This document shows, one piece after another, positions 21,224-32,194 of a stretch of 64,000 bases of DNA. This DNA is from Elymus sibiricus (lineage: Eukaryota > Streptophyta > Magnoliopsida > Poales > Poaceae). Location of the stretch: contig CM077667.1 of NCBI GenBank assembly GCA_039707655.1, forward strand, positions 419,473,409 through 419,537,408, in the 5' to 3' direction. The stretch's first letter is position 1. Each line of letters begins with the position of its first letter. A program made the translations under genes and the position numbers. The notes beneath the pieces are model-generated. The model was not told where the DNA came from. It saw only the letters and a program-made list of their open reading frames with translations, and did no database searches.

Positions 21224-21768
21224 TAAGGATGGCAATGGGCAGGATATGGGCAGGGCAGAGCAATACCATACCCATACCTGTATAGTCTGTGGGTACAAAA
21301 TTCTACCCATACCCGTACCCACAGGTATGAACTTTACCCATACTCATACCCCACGGGTACCCATACCCATTGGATACGCAGTGGATAGAACAAATAGTAC
21401 ATAAATTGCTCACAATTTTACACTCATTGATAGCACATTTGGCCAAACAATCAATTATCTCAACTCAGTAACAGGTAGATGTGTACATAACCACTATAAA
21501 AATTAGAAATCACAACATACTCGTAATTCAATAGAAGTAGACGAGTCACATGAAAAATTAATGATTAATTGATGACAACTTAACATTAGTTTATAAGCGG
21601 GCAGGGTATGGGTATAACCGCGGGTACAAGGCTATACCCATACCCTACCCATGACTTAGCGGGTAGGGTATGGATAATACCCATGGGTATAAAAGTGTGT
21701 CAATACCCTGCCCATGCAGGTACAGTACCCGCGGGTACCCGTATCCATGGGTAAAATTGCCATCATTA
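21224..21768. mobile_element. hAT-like non-autonomous element with GGGTA subterminal repeats (545 bp)
   Basis: The inverted ends are TAAGGATGGCAATGGGC on the left and the complement of TAATGATGGCAATTTTACCC on the right. Both subterminal zones are packed with GGGTA/TACCC units (for example near 21270-21370 and 21600-21755), as expected for transposase binding sites. Flanking octamers TAAAAAAC and GTGAAAAC are only partly alike, so the TSD is degenerate. There is no coding capacity. Confidence 0.65.
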
Positions 21769-21870
21769 GTGAAAACTCACCAAATCCAGAGTTGCTCACT
21801 CAGAAGCACTCCTTTCTATCCGCACACATTGTGCTTCTTGTTCTTTTTCTTTCTCGGAAAGGAAGAAAAC

Positions 21871-23033
21871 GTGCTTTACAACCGTACTTGACAAATCCGA
21901 CCCCTCAAACGCTCGTGCGTTCGCGGACTCTAATCGATCAATCAAGAAATTTCCCTTCTCACAATCGAACACCTCAATTAGCATACTTTAAATTCATACA
22001 AACCCATGTAACTATGTAACGATGCATTACACACATCGTCCTGCTACTACATCATAACATGCCAACGGACTATCAAAATTTGGCATGTTTAGCTATGGAG
22101 AAGATCATCCACGGCTGCCCATGCCCTTCACGGCGCCCTCGCCATCCTTCTCGCGGAAGTAGTGGTCGAAGAGACGCAGTACAGATCGACTCGGATCTGC
22201 TCGTCGCCTGAGTTGTCCGACCCGTCGTTGTCCTCCTTCTCCTACTTGGGTGCAGTCCGGCCATGGCACAGACCGCCCGATTCTGCTCTCCGGTGAGGGC
22301 GCACGTGTTCCTCCATTTCCACTTCTTTACAATGTGCACGCATATGGCTTCCTCCTCTGCGGATGCCCGCGTTGCCTCCATGTCGGCAACGAGGCAGGCC
22401 TCAGCCATCCTCATCCTCTCCTTCCCATGAGGGCACACCGGTCCCGGTGGCACTCATACTCCGATGGACCTGCGATGGGGAAAGGGAGATTTGAAAGCTC
22501 CTGGGAGGACCTCGATGATCCAGCCCCGGAAGATCCGACCGCCCGATGTGTTGACGCTATGGAGTCGCGCCATACAAATCTTGTCCTCAATCGGGTGTTG
22601 TCCTCCCGGGTGCGGCGAAGTGCAATGCAGACGGTAATTGCCTCCTCCAACCCGCACGGGACGACACTCCAATCGACGGATCTAGACTAATCGGAATCAG
22701 ATCCGCTGTCCACCATGGTTAAGAAGGTTGGAGATCGCCGGACATGAGCTTGGATGGTGGAGGGGAGTAGCTAGGGTTTGATCCGGAGAGGGCATGTGGA
22801 CGGATATATGTGGGGTCGAGTGGGCTAGCATGGGCAGGTCCGAAATGGTGGACGCGCCCGGGGCTCCCCATATCCGTTCCATATTTAGGCTGGATATGAG
22901 GGGTACTAGTTAGCCCGGGTGTTTGAGGCAGGTTTGAGACGTCCGTCTCGAACGCGTTTTTCTGACCGGTCACTAACTGGATCGTATGCCCGGGCGTATG
23001 AGGGGGGTTTAAGGCGTCCGACTGTAGAAGCTC
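21871..23033 (-). mobile_element. decayed PIF/Harbinger-like element, same family as 6236-7360
   Basis: The right end (GACTGTAGAAGCTC followed by TTA) and the left end (GTGCTTTACAACCGTACTTG and then CAAATCCGACCCCTCAAACG) are degenerate forms of the ends at 6236 and 7360. On the minus strand near the right end, the translated segment LPQTPGLTSTPHIQPKYGTD matches RPQTPGLTDTPHFQPKYGAG in the 6236-7360 element. The acidic frame is not recoverable. Confidence 0.7.
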
Positions 23034-23150
23034 TTATTCTTTTCCTTTTCACCTCCCCTGCTTCTCAATAAATTGTGACGAGATGGGCTTTGTTTCTCTT
23101 TACCTTCCCGTAAAAAGGATTTGGCATGACTTAGTTAAGCCGCTTTATTA

Positions 23151-24609
23151 CCGAAAAAGGCTTTCGCTCCGCTTTATATATAAAGCAACGATCAACAACA
23201 GTCAGGTACAAACGCATGCTACCACAACAGATGCACACACCCAAGGCAGGATACATAGGCGCTGAGCGCAGCAACACCACCCCTAACACGAAGAGATGCA
23301 ACCCCGTACGACGAACCGTGTACTCCAAGGCGGTGCCTTCAGGAAGGAAGCAACACCGGAGCGCCGCCATTGCCTGATCCGAGGATCAGACTTGGCCCTG
23401 GAGCAACACGACGGGCAATGAGAGCCGCAACAAAGCCTTCAAGAAGGGAACGAGCTTCACCGCCGCCGGTCCGTCCGAAGATAGCATGGGTTTTCACCCC
23501 GGCCAACACACACCGCCATCGAACGCCACACCCCGGCTACCACGCCGCCCACACGACCATGGCCACCAGGAAGCACCGAGCCATGGGCTCTGCCCATGAG
23601 CACCGCGCTACCTCCACCAGGGCCGCCGCCCCCGCATCCAAGACCTTGACACCACCTCACCCGAGACCCGCCGCTACCCCAACCAAAGAGATGAGCGGGA
23701 AGGTCCCGCCTTACGCACCCCTGGGCGGCCCCCAGCGCCGAGACCCAATAGGCCGGCCAAAACTGGCCTCCATCGCTCCGTCCTGCAGCCCTGGGCACGA
23801 ACCGGGCTAGGTCCTGCTGCCGGGCGCAAGACGAGCTCGGTCCTACGGCCCCGGGCGCGAGACAAGCGATGAACTGGGAGATGGCCAGCCCTCCGACAAA
23901 AGTAGCGCCCGGGCGACGAGGAGAGGGATCGAAGACCGACACAAGCCTCCTACGGACGGGCCGACGCCGGGATAAGCCAGCCGCCGCCGCAGCCGACCTG
24001 CCTCGCTGCCATGGAACCACCCACGGTTGGAGTAGCAGCCACACCGGGCCACTGCCGCACCCGCGTCAGCTGGCGAGCTCCAAGCGTCGGAGCCACCCGG
24101 CACGCACGCCACCATGGCCGCCGCCAGCACCCGAGCCGCGGCACAGGTCCGTGCAGCCGCCGCGCCACCACCAGCCCCGGCAAGCCTACCGGATCTAGCC
24201 GGAGCTGAACAGGCCCGTCGCCAAATGCATCCAGCCGCGCCAGATCCAGAAAAGAAGACCGCCGCCGCCCCGGATGCACCGTGCCCAATGAAGCCCTCCG
24301 CACACCACCACGTCCCAGCAGCACCGCCGCCAGGCCGCGAATCCACGCAGTCGCGCCCCCCAGTCAGCGCAGCGCCGCCGCCCGAGCACGACGCCCCGCG
24401 TCGCCGCCACCCGAGCGGGGGAAGAAGGAGCCCCGCCACCGCCAGGACCAAATGGGATTTGCCCGCCGATGCGAACGAGCGGCGGCGAGGTAGGAAGACG
24501 GAAGGAAGGGGTCCCTGGCCGACGGCGCCCTAGGGTTTCCCCCCGGTCGCCCTCGGTGACGACGCGGGAGGGAGAGGGGTCGGGTCATGGGCTCCGCCTC
24601 ATGTTTAAC
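23151..24609 (-). mobile_element. GC-rich non-LTR insertion (about 1.46 kb) with 15-bp target duplication
   Basis: It is flanked by TTAAGCCGCTTTATT (23135) and TTAAGACGCTTTATT (24610), which match at 14 of 15 positions, a length typical of LINE/SINE-type insertion. Read on the minus strand it starts GC-rich near 24600 and ends with TATATAAAGCGGAGCGAAAG before a short pyrimidine run, a common grass LINE-type 3' end. No reverse transcriptase is present. Open frames (for example 23457-24044, minus) lack known domains. It may be a LINE with an internal deletion or a processed non-coding transcript mobilised by a LINE. Confidence 0.6.
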
Positions 24610-24625
24610 TTAAGACGCTTTATTT

Positions 24626-25423
24626 CACCGATCATTATACAATAAGCAAGTTTACAATAAGTTAGTATGTTTTTTACTCTGTCGTGTTTACTCTTCCACT
24701 GTCCTCAATGGTGGAGATATGGTCATTATTGCAGCAATCACGGGTTTGATCACTCTGTTTCTTTCCTCGCGTACACAAACTTCGATCTTATATGATTTTG
24801 CAAGATCTTTTCCGCAAATACGCGAAGCTTGCTTATCCTCATTAATAAAAGGAAATGGGATGAGTACATAAGAGGGTACAAACACATGGTACGAACAGAA
24901 AGCAGCATGGACATAACCCATGGAGTAGAGAGACAAGGGTTGCTCAGCCGAAGAGAAAAAAAAAACACAACTAAACCCAATAATCCTAGAATTTTTGGGG
25001 ATAGCCGAACTAGCATGACGTCGATCATCTCCAAAGCCAACACCGGGGACGCCACCATCCGATCCGAAGAACCAGACCAAAGGTTTACTAGTTGCGGGCA
25101 TGTTTTTGTGTGTGTGTTGGTGTTCACTGCGTGCATCCTATCTACGAAGATACCAGTTACGTGATCATCAAGTTTTTATCTTCTCATCTTTATTTTAACT
25201 CAATAAAAATCCATCCTTTATAAAAAAGAGAAATGCCAAGATTATTCAAGAGGCAAGGACGCCGTAGATGAGAAAGCAAGAGCATGGGGCGACTGAAAGG
25301 ATGAAAACCCACGCTGCGCACGCAACAAGATAATCACTCTCAGTTGCTGCTAAGTTGTGAGCTATTGACACAGTAACGAAGACACCTCGTGATAACGATG
25401 TTCATGTATACTACTGTATGGTA
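24626..25423. other. intergenic, no gene
   Basis: Minus-strand open frames at 24688-25101 and 24750-25136 overlap in different frames and show no domain. I treat them as chance. Confidence 0.45.
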
Positions 25424-25789
25424 AGCCTCATTTAGTTCATAGGATATGAATAGAAAAATCATAGGACGTGAGATGACATGCATCTCAATCCCTGTAGCGA
25501 ACGAGATGTAATTTGGTGCATATGTCAGAATTTTCCTATTGAGTCTAATTCCTCTGAAATGTGTAGGATTGAATCATATCCTACATAGTAATAGAAATCC
25601 ATTCCTATAAACCAAATGGTCCAAAAGAATATTTTTCCTATAAAGTTCCTATCCTTCAAAATTTGAGGTAATATCAATAGTGATGCTTAAATTTGACACC
25701 GATGTTCACTTTAGTGCATGAACTTGAAAAATACATCAACATGAGCGTACAAATACGATGATAATCTCATCAGTAGGTATAATCCGCCG

Positions 25790-25951
25790 ACATGGCACTG
25801 TATTTAAATTAGCATGCACATGTGACATGGGATCCACTTCAAACAGATGACTTAATTTATATATGTGCTGACATGACACTGTATCTTAATTAGTGTGCAC
25901 ACGTGGCGTGGAACCCACTTCAAACAGATGACTTACTTTATATATGTCTCT
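25790..25951. repeat. 81-bp tandem duplication
   Basis: Two diverged copies start at 25790 and 25871 and share ACTTCAAACAGATGACTTA and TTATATATGT. They lie at the inner edge of the left inverted arm of the surrounding element. Confidence 0.75.
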
Positions 25952-26021
25952 ATGACTAGTAGGCCCTACATGTCATGTCAGAATTAAGGAAAATCAATGA
26001 TAAATTTGGCTCCGCCAGGAA

Positions 26022-26093
26022 TCGAACTTGCAACATCGTCCGTGCAAACAACCAGCGCTAACCACAAGACTACACATGTCCGTCCTCTCTTCC
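26022..26093 (-). tRNA. tRNA-like sequence (degenerate)
   Basis: Read on the minus strand it contains a B-box-like AAGTTCGATTCCTGG and an A-box-like GTGGTTAGCGCTGG at tRNA-like spacing, and it ends GGCGGAGCCA. The 5' end does not form a clean acceptor stem with the 3' end, so a working tRNA is unlikely. It is probably a tRNA relic or a tRNA-derived SINE head carried in the transposon. Confidence 0.35.
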
Positions 26094-26519
26094 TCAACAA
26101 TTTCAAACATTCTTCAGTAATAAATATTATACATACAAAAAAAGTTATCTAGCCAAATATTCCAGTAATTTTAAAAAGTATTGATGTATTATTTTTGAAA
26201 AGAATCATATAACTAAAATATTCTATTTATATAGCTTAGAATAATAAAATTATTTTATAAATTATAATTCATAGCTATTATTTTAATTACAAAATTATTT
26301 AAATAATTATATGCACATTTTATTATTTATAAGTTTGTTTTAAAGAAATTTTGTATAATTTAAAAATATTCATAATTATGCAAAACACAAAATTAAATTG
26401 TTTTTATAAATATATACATCTGACTATATTTCAGTTATATAGAAATTAAGAATATATGCCACGAGCGACAGTTATCAAAAGTGAATATTACTATAAATGT
26501 TTGTATACAAAATTTTGTA

Positions 26520-26612
26520 CTCTCTTTGTCCCAAAATAACCGTCTTAACCTTAGCACAAGTTTATACTAAAGTCAGTATAAAGTCGAGACACTTATTTTG
26601 AAACAAAAAGAG
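26520..26612. mobile_element. Stowaway-type MITE (93 bp, TSD TA)
   Basis: The degenerate ends CTCTCTTTGTCCC and GAAACAAAAAGAG are flanked by TA. The interior pairs around TTTATACTAAAG. It is the same size as the MITE at 19610-19702 and is nested within the AT-rich inverted-repeat element. Confidence 0.7.
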
Positions 26613-27132
26613 TATAATTCAAATATAAGCCACGAGGTACAGTTTTTTTTAACATTTAGTACAGTTAATAATTTTGTATTTACTAAATGTTTTAAATATA
26701 ATTCATATGTAAATAAGTAAATGTTTTTAAAAATTACATGAACGTTTTTAAATAAGTTATTTTATTTATACGTATAATATTTATAACACACAAATATTTT
26801 AAATTTACTTTTATTACTGTGAAACGTGTTCCTACACCACAATATTAAAGATCGTTATTGTTTTTGGACATGAAAATGCGAATGGCTCTCCAGCTCGGCC
26901 AGATGGTTTTGCTAGGGAAGTGAGTCCCATGCCATGTGTGCATACTAATTAAAATATGATGTCCGGTCAGCGCACGGATGAGATACTGACCGTATTTACA
27001 CGATCATGTCAAGTTTTAGAACCAGTCATATTTTTTAAATTTAGACACTAAAGTGAATATGGATGATAAGTTTAAACACCACCGGTGATGTTACCTCAAT
27101 TCCTATAAAATTCCTATGAAGCAAAGAGGCCT

Positions 27133-28248
27133 ACATTTATGTTATTTCCCTGCTCATGTTTGCTGATCATGACTGACGTTCATAGTACAATATTTTATAG
27201 AAATGTTGTGCAGGTCGTGCTTATTAATATGTGCTTTTTTATGGTACCCTATACTGCTAGGGAAACGGAGCAGTATATATCTAATCTCACCGTTGATTTC
27301 TTGAGGGTAGTTTAGACCCTAATTTTCACATTAAACTCTTCGAGAGAAAACGCCGCCGCAGAGCAATCTCGCCTGCTGCCGCCGCCGCCGCCCCAAGCAG
27401 CCAAGCTCCACCTCAATTGCGACGTGCAGTCCCCCATATTGCACGTACAACTCCCGTCGGCCGCTCTTGCCGCTGCGCTAGTTCGCTCCGTGCATATAGA
27501 TCTCGCCATGCTCCTCCTGTATACCTTGCAGGATCGCACATCCGTGACCTTGCCGCAGGGCTCGAACATCCATGGATTAGAAGTTCAGTTATCCGCTTGT
27601 TGCATGTAGTATGATTGCATCATAAATCATTCTTCCAGGTTACTAGCAGCCGCTGCTAGGAAATCACCGAGCCATCACTGATTGCTAACAGCCTGAACTA
27701 ATTTACAATTTAAAACCTGAATTTTTTTTTGAATGAATTTAAAACCTGAATTTGCATTGGACATGGGCAACTCTACAAAGGTGAACACGAAACTATCCAT
27801 GACCGTCATCGCCTGTCACCTACATCATGCTCCCTTGGAGCGGTGGCGGGCATGACGTATTTCTAATTCTATATGGCCTTCTTGTCGACAGCGGCGAGCT
27901 CGTGAGCGGTGTCCGATGGTTTCGCCACAACCGCCATGAACCTGGATACAATGAGCAGCGTAAGCCAATGCCTCACATATGACCCGGCGAGGAAGAAGAG
28001 AATGGTGCACGTAGAATAGTCGGGTGAGACCTGCGCACATGCTGGCCGATAAAGGGGCGAGAGATGGGCTCGTATAGGAAGAGGATGCATGCGCACAGCG
28101 GCTGAACCAGAGAGAGGCCATGGGCTCAGGTGCAGGGAACCCAATTTGAGCAGTATACATCTCTTTGGGACGTTGGATCTCTAGGAACGAACGGTCAATA
28201 TTCATTACACGGTACCGTATTAACATATCATATGTCGTCATGAACCCA
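27133..28248. other. 3' flank of sulfotransferase gene, no gene recognised
   Basis: A short GCC microsatellite lies near 27375-27395. The minus-strand frame at 27825-28241 shows no domain and may be partly 3' UTR of the sulfotransferase. Confidence 0.4.
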
Positions 28249-29280
28249 CTACAGTTCTGATCTGCTTGCCGGTGTCAACACCAACCCCGATCCTCTGAAC
28301 TTGCTCTCGGTGATCTCATCTATCCTTCTCGCCATCTCCAGCGTCAGGTGGTTCTTCCAGTCGCCAACGACGCCGCGCCGGAAGAATACGTTGTTCGCCA
28401 CCGACGACTCGATCATGTCGGTCTTCCCGGAGCGGTTCACCTCCAGTCCCGCCAGGCTCTCCATGGCGCATGCCTCCACGATCTCCCTGTCCACCCTCGC
28501 CTCCCGCTCCTCTGCCGTGAACGGGCGCCCGACAAACGCAGCGAGGCGCCTCAGCTGGCCGAGCGTGTCGGCGGCGAGCTCCTCGTAGGTCAGGAAGAGG
28601 ACCTGCTCCGGCCTCTCCACGTGCCAGCGCCAGTAGCCCAGCGCGTGCTCCCAGAAAGGCCCGAACAGCGAGACGCCGTCGCAGAACTGCTGGAGCGCCT
28701 CGCCGAGGTCCCACGGCGACGGCGCGAACCGGTTCCAGAAGTGCCAGAGCGACACGAAGCAGTCCTTGGGGTCCCGGCACAGGTACACCACCTTGCAGCC
28801 GGACGCGGCGACGGACTCCGGAAGCGACCGGGACGGGATGTGCGTCATCAGGAGCCGCGAGGCGGGGAGGGAGCTCAGGTCGGGGATCCGGCCGTTGCTG
28901 AAAACCTGGACCTCGAGGAAAGGGATGAGCTTGTGGGGACTGTGGGCCGCGAGCGGCGCGAGCGCCGGCCCGTCCGCGGTGCGGCGGAGGGTCGCGAACA
29001 GGAGCGCCTTGAGCCAGGTGGTGCCGGACTTGGGGAAGGTGGCGAGGAAGACGTCGGTGTCGCGCGCCTTGAGGTGCCTCTTGATGACCATGGCGTTCAC
29101 GACGCCCGGCGTGAACGCGTACCAGCCGTCCGGGTGGCGGGTGTACGGGCGGCCGATGCCGCTGGGCGCCGTCGGGTAGGTGGACACGACCTCCAGGAGT
29201 TGGTCGTAGATTTCCTTGTGGGACGCTGCCTCGTCGTCGGCTTTGGGTGCAGAGGAGGAGGATCGTGGAGAGGACGCCAT
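28249..29280 (-). CDS. cytosolic sulfotransferase (343 aa)
   Basis: It transfers sulfate from PAPS to a small hydroxyl acceptor (flavonoid, brassinosteroid, jasmonate-type or similar; not predictable here). The 5'-phosphosulfate loop FPKSGTTWLKAL includes K84. The catalytic His is H147 in THIPSR. The 3'-phosphate site is CRDPKDCFVSLWH, with R169 and S177. The C-terminal PAPS motif is RRGVVGDWKN (301-310). All key residues are present. There is no signal peptide, so it is cytosolic. The frame is open 57 codons further upstream (to 29451), but I choose the Met at 29280. It gives the family length (about 340 aa), starts the usual Ser/Ala-rich leader, and leaves a TATA-like box about 90 bases upstream. 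It has a single exon and very high GC3, typical of grass SOT genes. Confidence 0.93.
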   Translation of the reverse strand: MASSPRSSSSAPKADDEAASHKEIYDQLLEVVSTYPTAPSGIGRPYTRHPDGWYAFTPGVVNAMVIKRHLKARDTDVFLATFPKSGTTWLKALLFATLRRTADGPALAPLAAHSPHKLIPFLEVQVFSNGRIPDLSSLPASRLLMTHIPSRSLPESVAASGCKVVYLCRDPKDCFVSLWHFWNRFAPSPWDLGEALQQFCDGVSLFGPFWEHALGYWRWHVERPEQVLFLTYEELAADTLGQLRRLAAFVGRPFTAEEREARVDREIVEACAMESLAGLEVNRSGKTDMIESSVANNVFFRRGVVGDWKNHLTLEMARRIDEITESKFRGSGLVLTPASRSEL

Positions 29281-29365
29281 GAAATTCGTTGGATATCTCG
29301 TGGTTCGTGGAGGCCCGTTTGTGCAGGGCTCTACTTTCTGCAACGAGAATGCCCAAATGTGCTCT

Positions 29366-29374
29366 GCATATAAA
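29366..29374 (-). promoter_or_regulatory. TATA-like box of sulfotransferase gene
   Basis: TTTATATGC on the minus strand, about 90 bases upstream of the chosen ATG. It supports the start at 29280 rather than the upstream Met at 29451, which lies before the box. Confidence 0.5.
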
Positions 29375-29451
29375 GATCTTGTCCCCCTCTCAACGAGTAC
29401 CGTATTGGAGGCCTTATCATCCAACCACCTCCTTCTACCGTTTTCCACCAT

Positions 29452-30249
29452 TAATACGAGAACACCATTATTCCCATTCGTGCCAACTACTTATACTCGG
29501 TGGTGGTTTAGTTGAATATACCTTGCTGGTAAGCATCGTCCCGCAAAGACCCGCCGACGTGCTAGCTTAGCACAGTATAAGGACATTTTAAAGTGAACTC
29601 TTAAATCTCTACTATATGTTCAAACCATAGGGTCCGGATCACTTTTGCCATTCAACGAGATCTGTATATATCTTATCAGTACGGACATATGAATTTTGGT
29701 ATCATAGAGACAAACCTGAGTAGCTTTGTCGGAGTCCAGATATTCCACTTGATCAACCTAAAGCCCCCGCATGGTCCTCCTCTTTCTCCTCCCAACCGGA
29801 TAATCCCACCACATCCGTGGTCCCGACTCCTTCAGCATCATGTCTGTGGACCACATCTGAACATAAAAACGGACATATATCGAGGACATTTGCAAATCAA
29901 CTTTGGAGATGCCCTATCCAGCTAGAACTGAGTTTCTCCCTTTTATATAAAAAAGCGGGACAGGTTTGGGCATCACGGCCCCTACTGGTATTAAAAAAAA
30001 ACAGCAAATTTGACCTATTGCATCCATCCCAATTATTGTGCTGTGAGATTCCAGCATACATGTACACCCCAATTATTGCATACACCGATCATTGTATTTG
30101 TATTTTTTTAGAGTTAATCATATATTTTTTTACGTTTTTAATTGCGTACTGTACTTCTTATTTTTCCTTGACGTATATAGAAAGGCAGTCGTGTGTGCAC
30201 ATCCTCACTAGAAATGTGCAAGCACATGTATAAATACCATTTGTTATCG
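29452..30249. other. intergenic, no gene
   Basis: No domain-bearing frame is seen. The segment 29640-29925 ends TTTGGAGATGCCCTA, which resembles a Harbinger-like end (GAGATGC), but I find no partner end. Confidence 0.4.
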
Positions 30250-30251
30250 GA

Positions 30252-30640
30252 AATGCCTAATGGAGCTCGAGCTCCATGCAGCCCTTTATTCCAAAACTTC
30301 AATATTCAAAATTTGAAGTTCCAAAAAGTTTTGAAAAAAATACACATATACATATGGATGCATACTATTTGTTTGTGAAGTTTTGTGACGAAATACCTTT
30401 TTACGCGAGCTACACAAAAATGACAAAACATGTATTTCTAGCACATGTATTATTCACTATTAAATTACAAGATGTTTTTGTACAGGCCAAATAAAAACGT
30501 ATTTTGTGATGAAATTTCACATGCATCTTGTATAAATCTATAAGTACTTGTGTATTTTTTTATTTTTTTGAAACTTTAAAAGTTGATTTTGGAATGTTTG
30601 ATAATTTCAGGCTCCATGAAGCCCGAGAGCAAAAAATCCA
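30252..30640. mobile_element. possible MITE with GAGCTCC-type inverted ends
   Basis: The left end contains GGAGCTCGAGCTCCATGCAG and the right end contains GGCTCCATGAAGCCCGAGAGC, which are imperfect complements. Both arms continue into ATTCCAAAA-like sequence. No clean TSD was found and there is no coding capacity. Confidence 0.4.
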
Positions 30641-31195
30641 CTCTCATTTGTTATGCCCTGGCCTACTATAAGTACTTATCCTTCACTTGTATTACCGTCT
30701 GAATGTTTTCAATATTGACAACGAAAACGGTTGGTGGACTGTAGATTTGGTCTCTCATGAATAGTTTTGATAGTTTCAAATCAGTTTTGACAGTGTCCAG
30801 CACTATGTAATTGCCATGTCACCTATTTTAAAGAAGGGAACATTATGGTTCTTCATATAATTAGTTAATGGTATCTAAACGAAATTTCTGGAAGCCAAAA
30901 AGGAAAGAGTAAACGTTTTATAATCTAAGAAAACATGGGAAATTTGATAAGAATAATGGCACTCAATGGACAGAATAGCTCATGTACCCACGTGTACATG
31001 TGCCTTTTCCAAGCACCATTCATTTTTTTAGTATTTTAATAATTTTATTTTATCTATTTCATAGTAATTTTCAAGTTTTTGGTCAATCAACAAAGTTAAT
31101 TTAGACTCTTCTAATTCACATTTTCAGATTTTATCGCTTTTAAAATCTACCTTTTTGTATTCTTTAAATGTTTTTTTTTTTGATGCAATTCCCTA
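30641..31195. other. AT-rich intergenic, no gene
   Basis: Nothing coding or structured was found beyond homopolymer runs. Confidence 0.5.
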
Positions 31196-31335
31196 CTCCC
31201 CCGTTCCAAATATAAGATGTTTTGAATATTTTAAGATGGACTACATATGAACATAAATGGGTGAAAAAACACATTAAAATACGTTCCGAATCAGGAAAAA
31301 AAATTAGAACATCTTATAATAGTGAACGGAGGAAG
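31196..31335. mobile_element. Stowaway-type MITE (140 bp, TSD TA)
   Basis: The ends CTCCCCCGTTCCAAATATAA and GTGAACGGAGGAAG are flanked by TA. The subterminal segments ATAAGATGTTTT and AACATCTTAT pair. Confidence 0.8.
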
Positions 31336-31337
31336 TA

Positions 31338-31996
31338 CGTCATTTGTAGTTTTATTGATTTATTTTGGAGGAAAATGATGATGCGACGGTGATGTTGCCA
31401 ACATCCAAGCCACACGCCAATCAAAATCACTTTAATTGAGGAGCAAAAGTATCTGAGTATTAGGGTTTAGAGACAAATATATACTCTACTGGTGGTTAAA
31501 GCTAAAAGATCAAAAATAAATATTTTCCTATTTGTTATTTTAATAGCTTCTCACACAAAGTCTCACATACGATTATTAAGTATCAAATCCAAACATATAG
31601 AAGAAGATAGACAAAAGCTTTAAAACACACCGTGTGTCCTTAACAGTGTGAGCTCATCCTAGAAGCCCGCGGTTCTTTGAGCAATGCACATTTGACTAAA
31701 CACATCAAGTGACTCACCGACCATCCATACTTGTCAAGAGTGCACATCTGGCCTCTAGGGGTAGCGATATATGATCGGGTGCAGGGCTTCCATGGGTGTG
31801 TGTGCAGTTGGAGGGTTTGCCGCTCATCGATGTCACGGCGGCTGCTGGCGACGTGCAATGACGGGGTCATGTGCGATTGCGGCGACAGGTGTGGTAGTTC
31901 ATGGTTTCCATGGGCATGTGGGTTCTGCGACGTGGTGATCGTGGAGGTGGCTAGGGCCACACAGGATATGCAGTGCGGACCTCCGCCGTGCTCGTC
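31338..31996. other. intergenic, no gene
   Basis: Open frames at 31640-32066 on both strands show no domain. A stretch near 31950-31975 (GGCCACACAGGATATGCAGTG) partly resembles 46640-46660 (GGCCACACGAGATCTGCAATG) on the other side of the B3 unit. Confidence 0.4.
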
Positions 31997-32015
31997 TGAG
32001 GGCGTGTTTGGCAGT

Positions 32016-32194
32016 CAGCGGCAGAGCTATGTTGAGGCCAGGGGGGCCACTGCCCCCCAGCTTTAGAGAAAAGTCTGACGAATTATTTTTTGAAGTACCT
32101 AGATGAGAGGAAAATTAGCCTTTTGCCCTCCCAGATCTGTATCATTTACGTTTGTCCCCCCCCCCCCAACAGTTTTTGTGTAGCTCCGCCACTG
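32016..32194. mobile_element. hAT-type MITE (179 bp, TSD TTGGCAGT)
   Basis: The ends are CAGCGGCAGAGCT and AGCTCCGCCACTG. A perfect 8-bp duplication, TTGGCAGT, lies at 32008-32015 and 32195-32202. It landed 16 bases inside the left end of the B3-bearing unit. It contains a C-run of about 14 near 32155-32168. The end family is the same as at 12689-12855. Confidence 0.88.

Larger units (their letters stand above)
25665..27097. mobile_element. inner AT-rich element with long inverted ends (MULE-like?)
   Basis: The left arm starts GAGGTAATATCAATAG and the complement of the right arm starts GAGGTAACATCACC. The pairing continues imperfectly for about 170 bases (TTCACTTTAGTG in both arms; CATGTGACATGGGATCCACT against CCATGTGTGCATACTAATTA on the opposite strand). 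Long inverted ends without a protein resemble a non-autonomous Mutator-like element. A 9-bp TSD is not visible. A tRNA-like sequence lies inside on the minus strand. Confidence 0.5.
25424..27132. mobile_element. outer Tourist-like element split by an inner inverted-repeat element
   Basis: The left end AGCCTCATTTAGTTCATAGGAT (25424) resembles the complement of the right end (TTCCTATGAAGCAAAGAGGC, 27110-27130). The two halves (25424 to about 25664 and about 27098 to 27132) are separated by an unrelated AT-rich inverted-repeat element. Boundaries are approximate and no clean target duplication was found. Confidence 0.5.

Noticed and set aside
22250..22690. 146-aa plus-strand frame
   Set aside because: Opposite strand of the decayed Harbinger-like element; no domain.
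28316..29373. Long Arg/Pro-rich frames on both strands overlapping the sulfotransferase
   Set aside because: They arise from the very high GC3 of the sulfotransferase gene; only the frame with the PAPS motifs is real.
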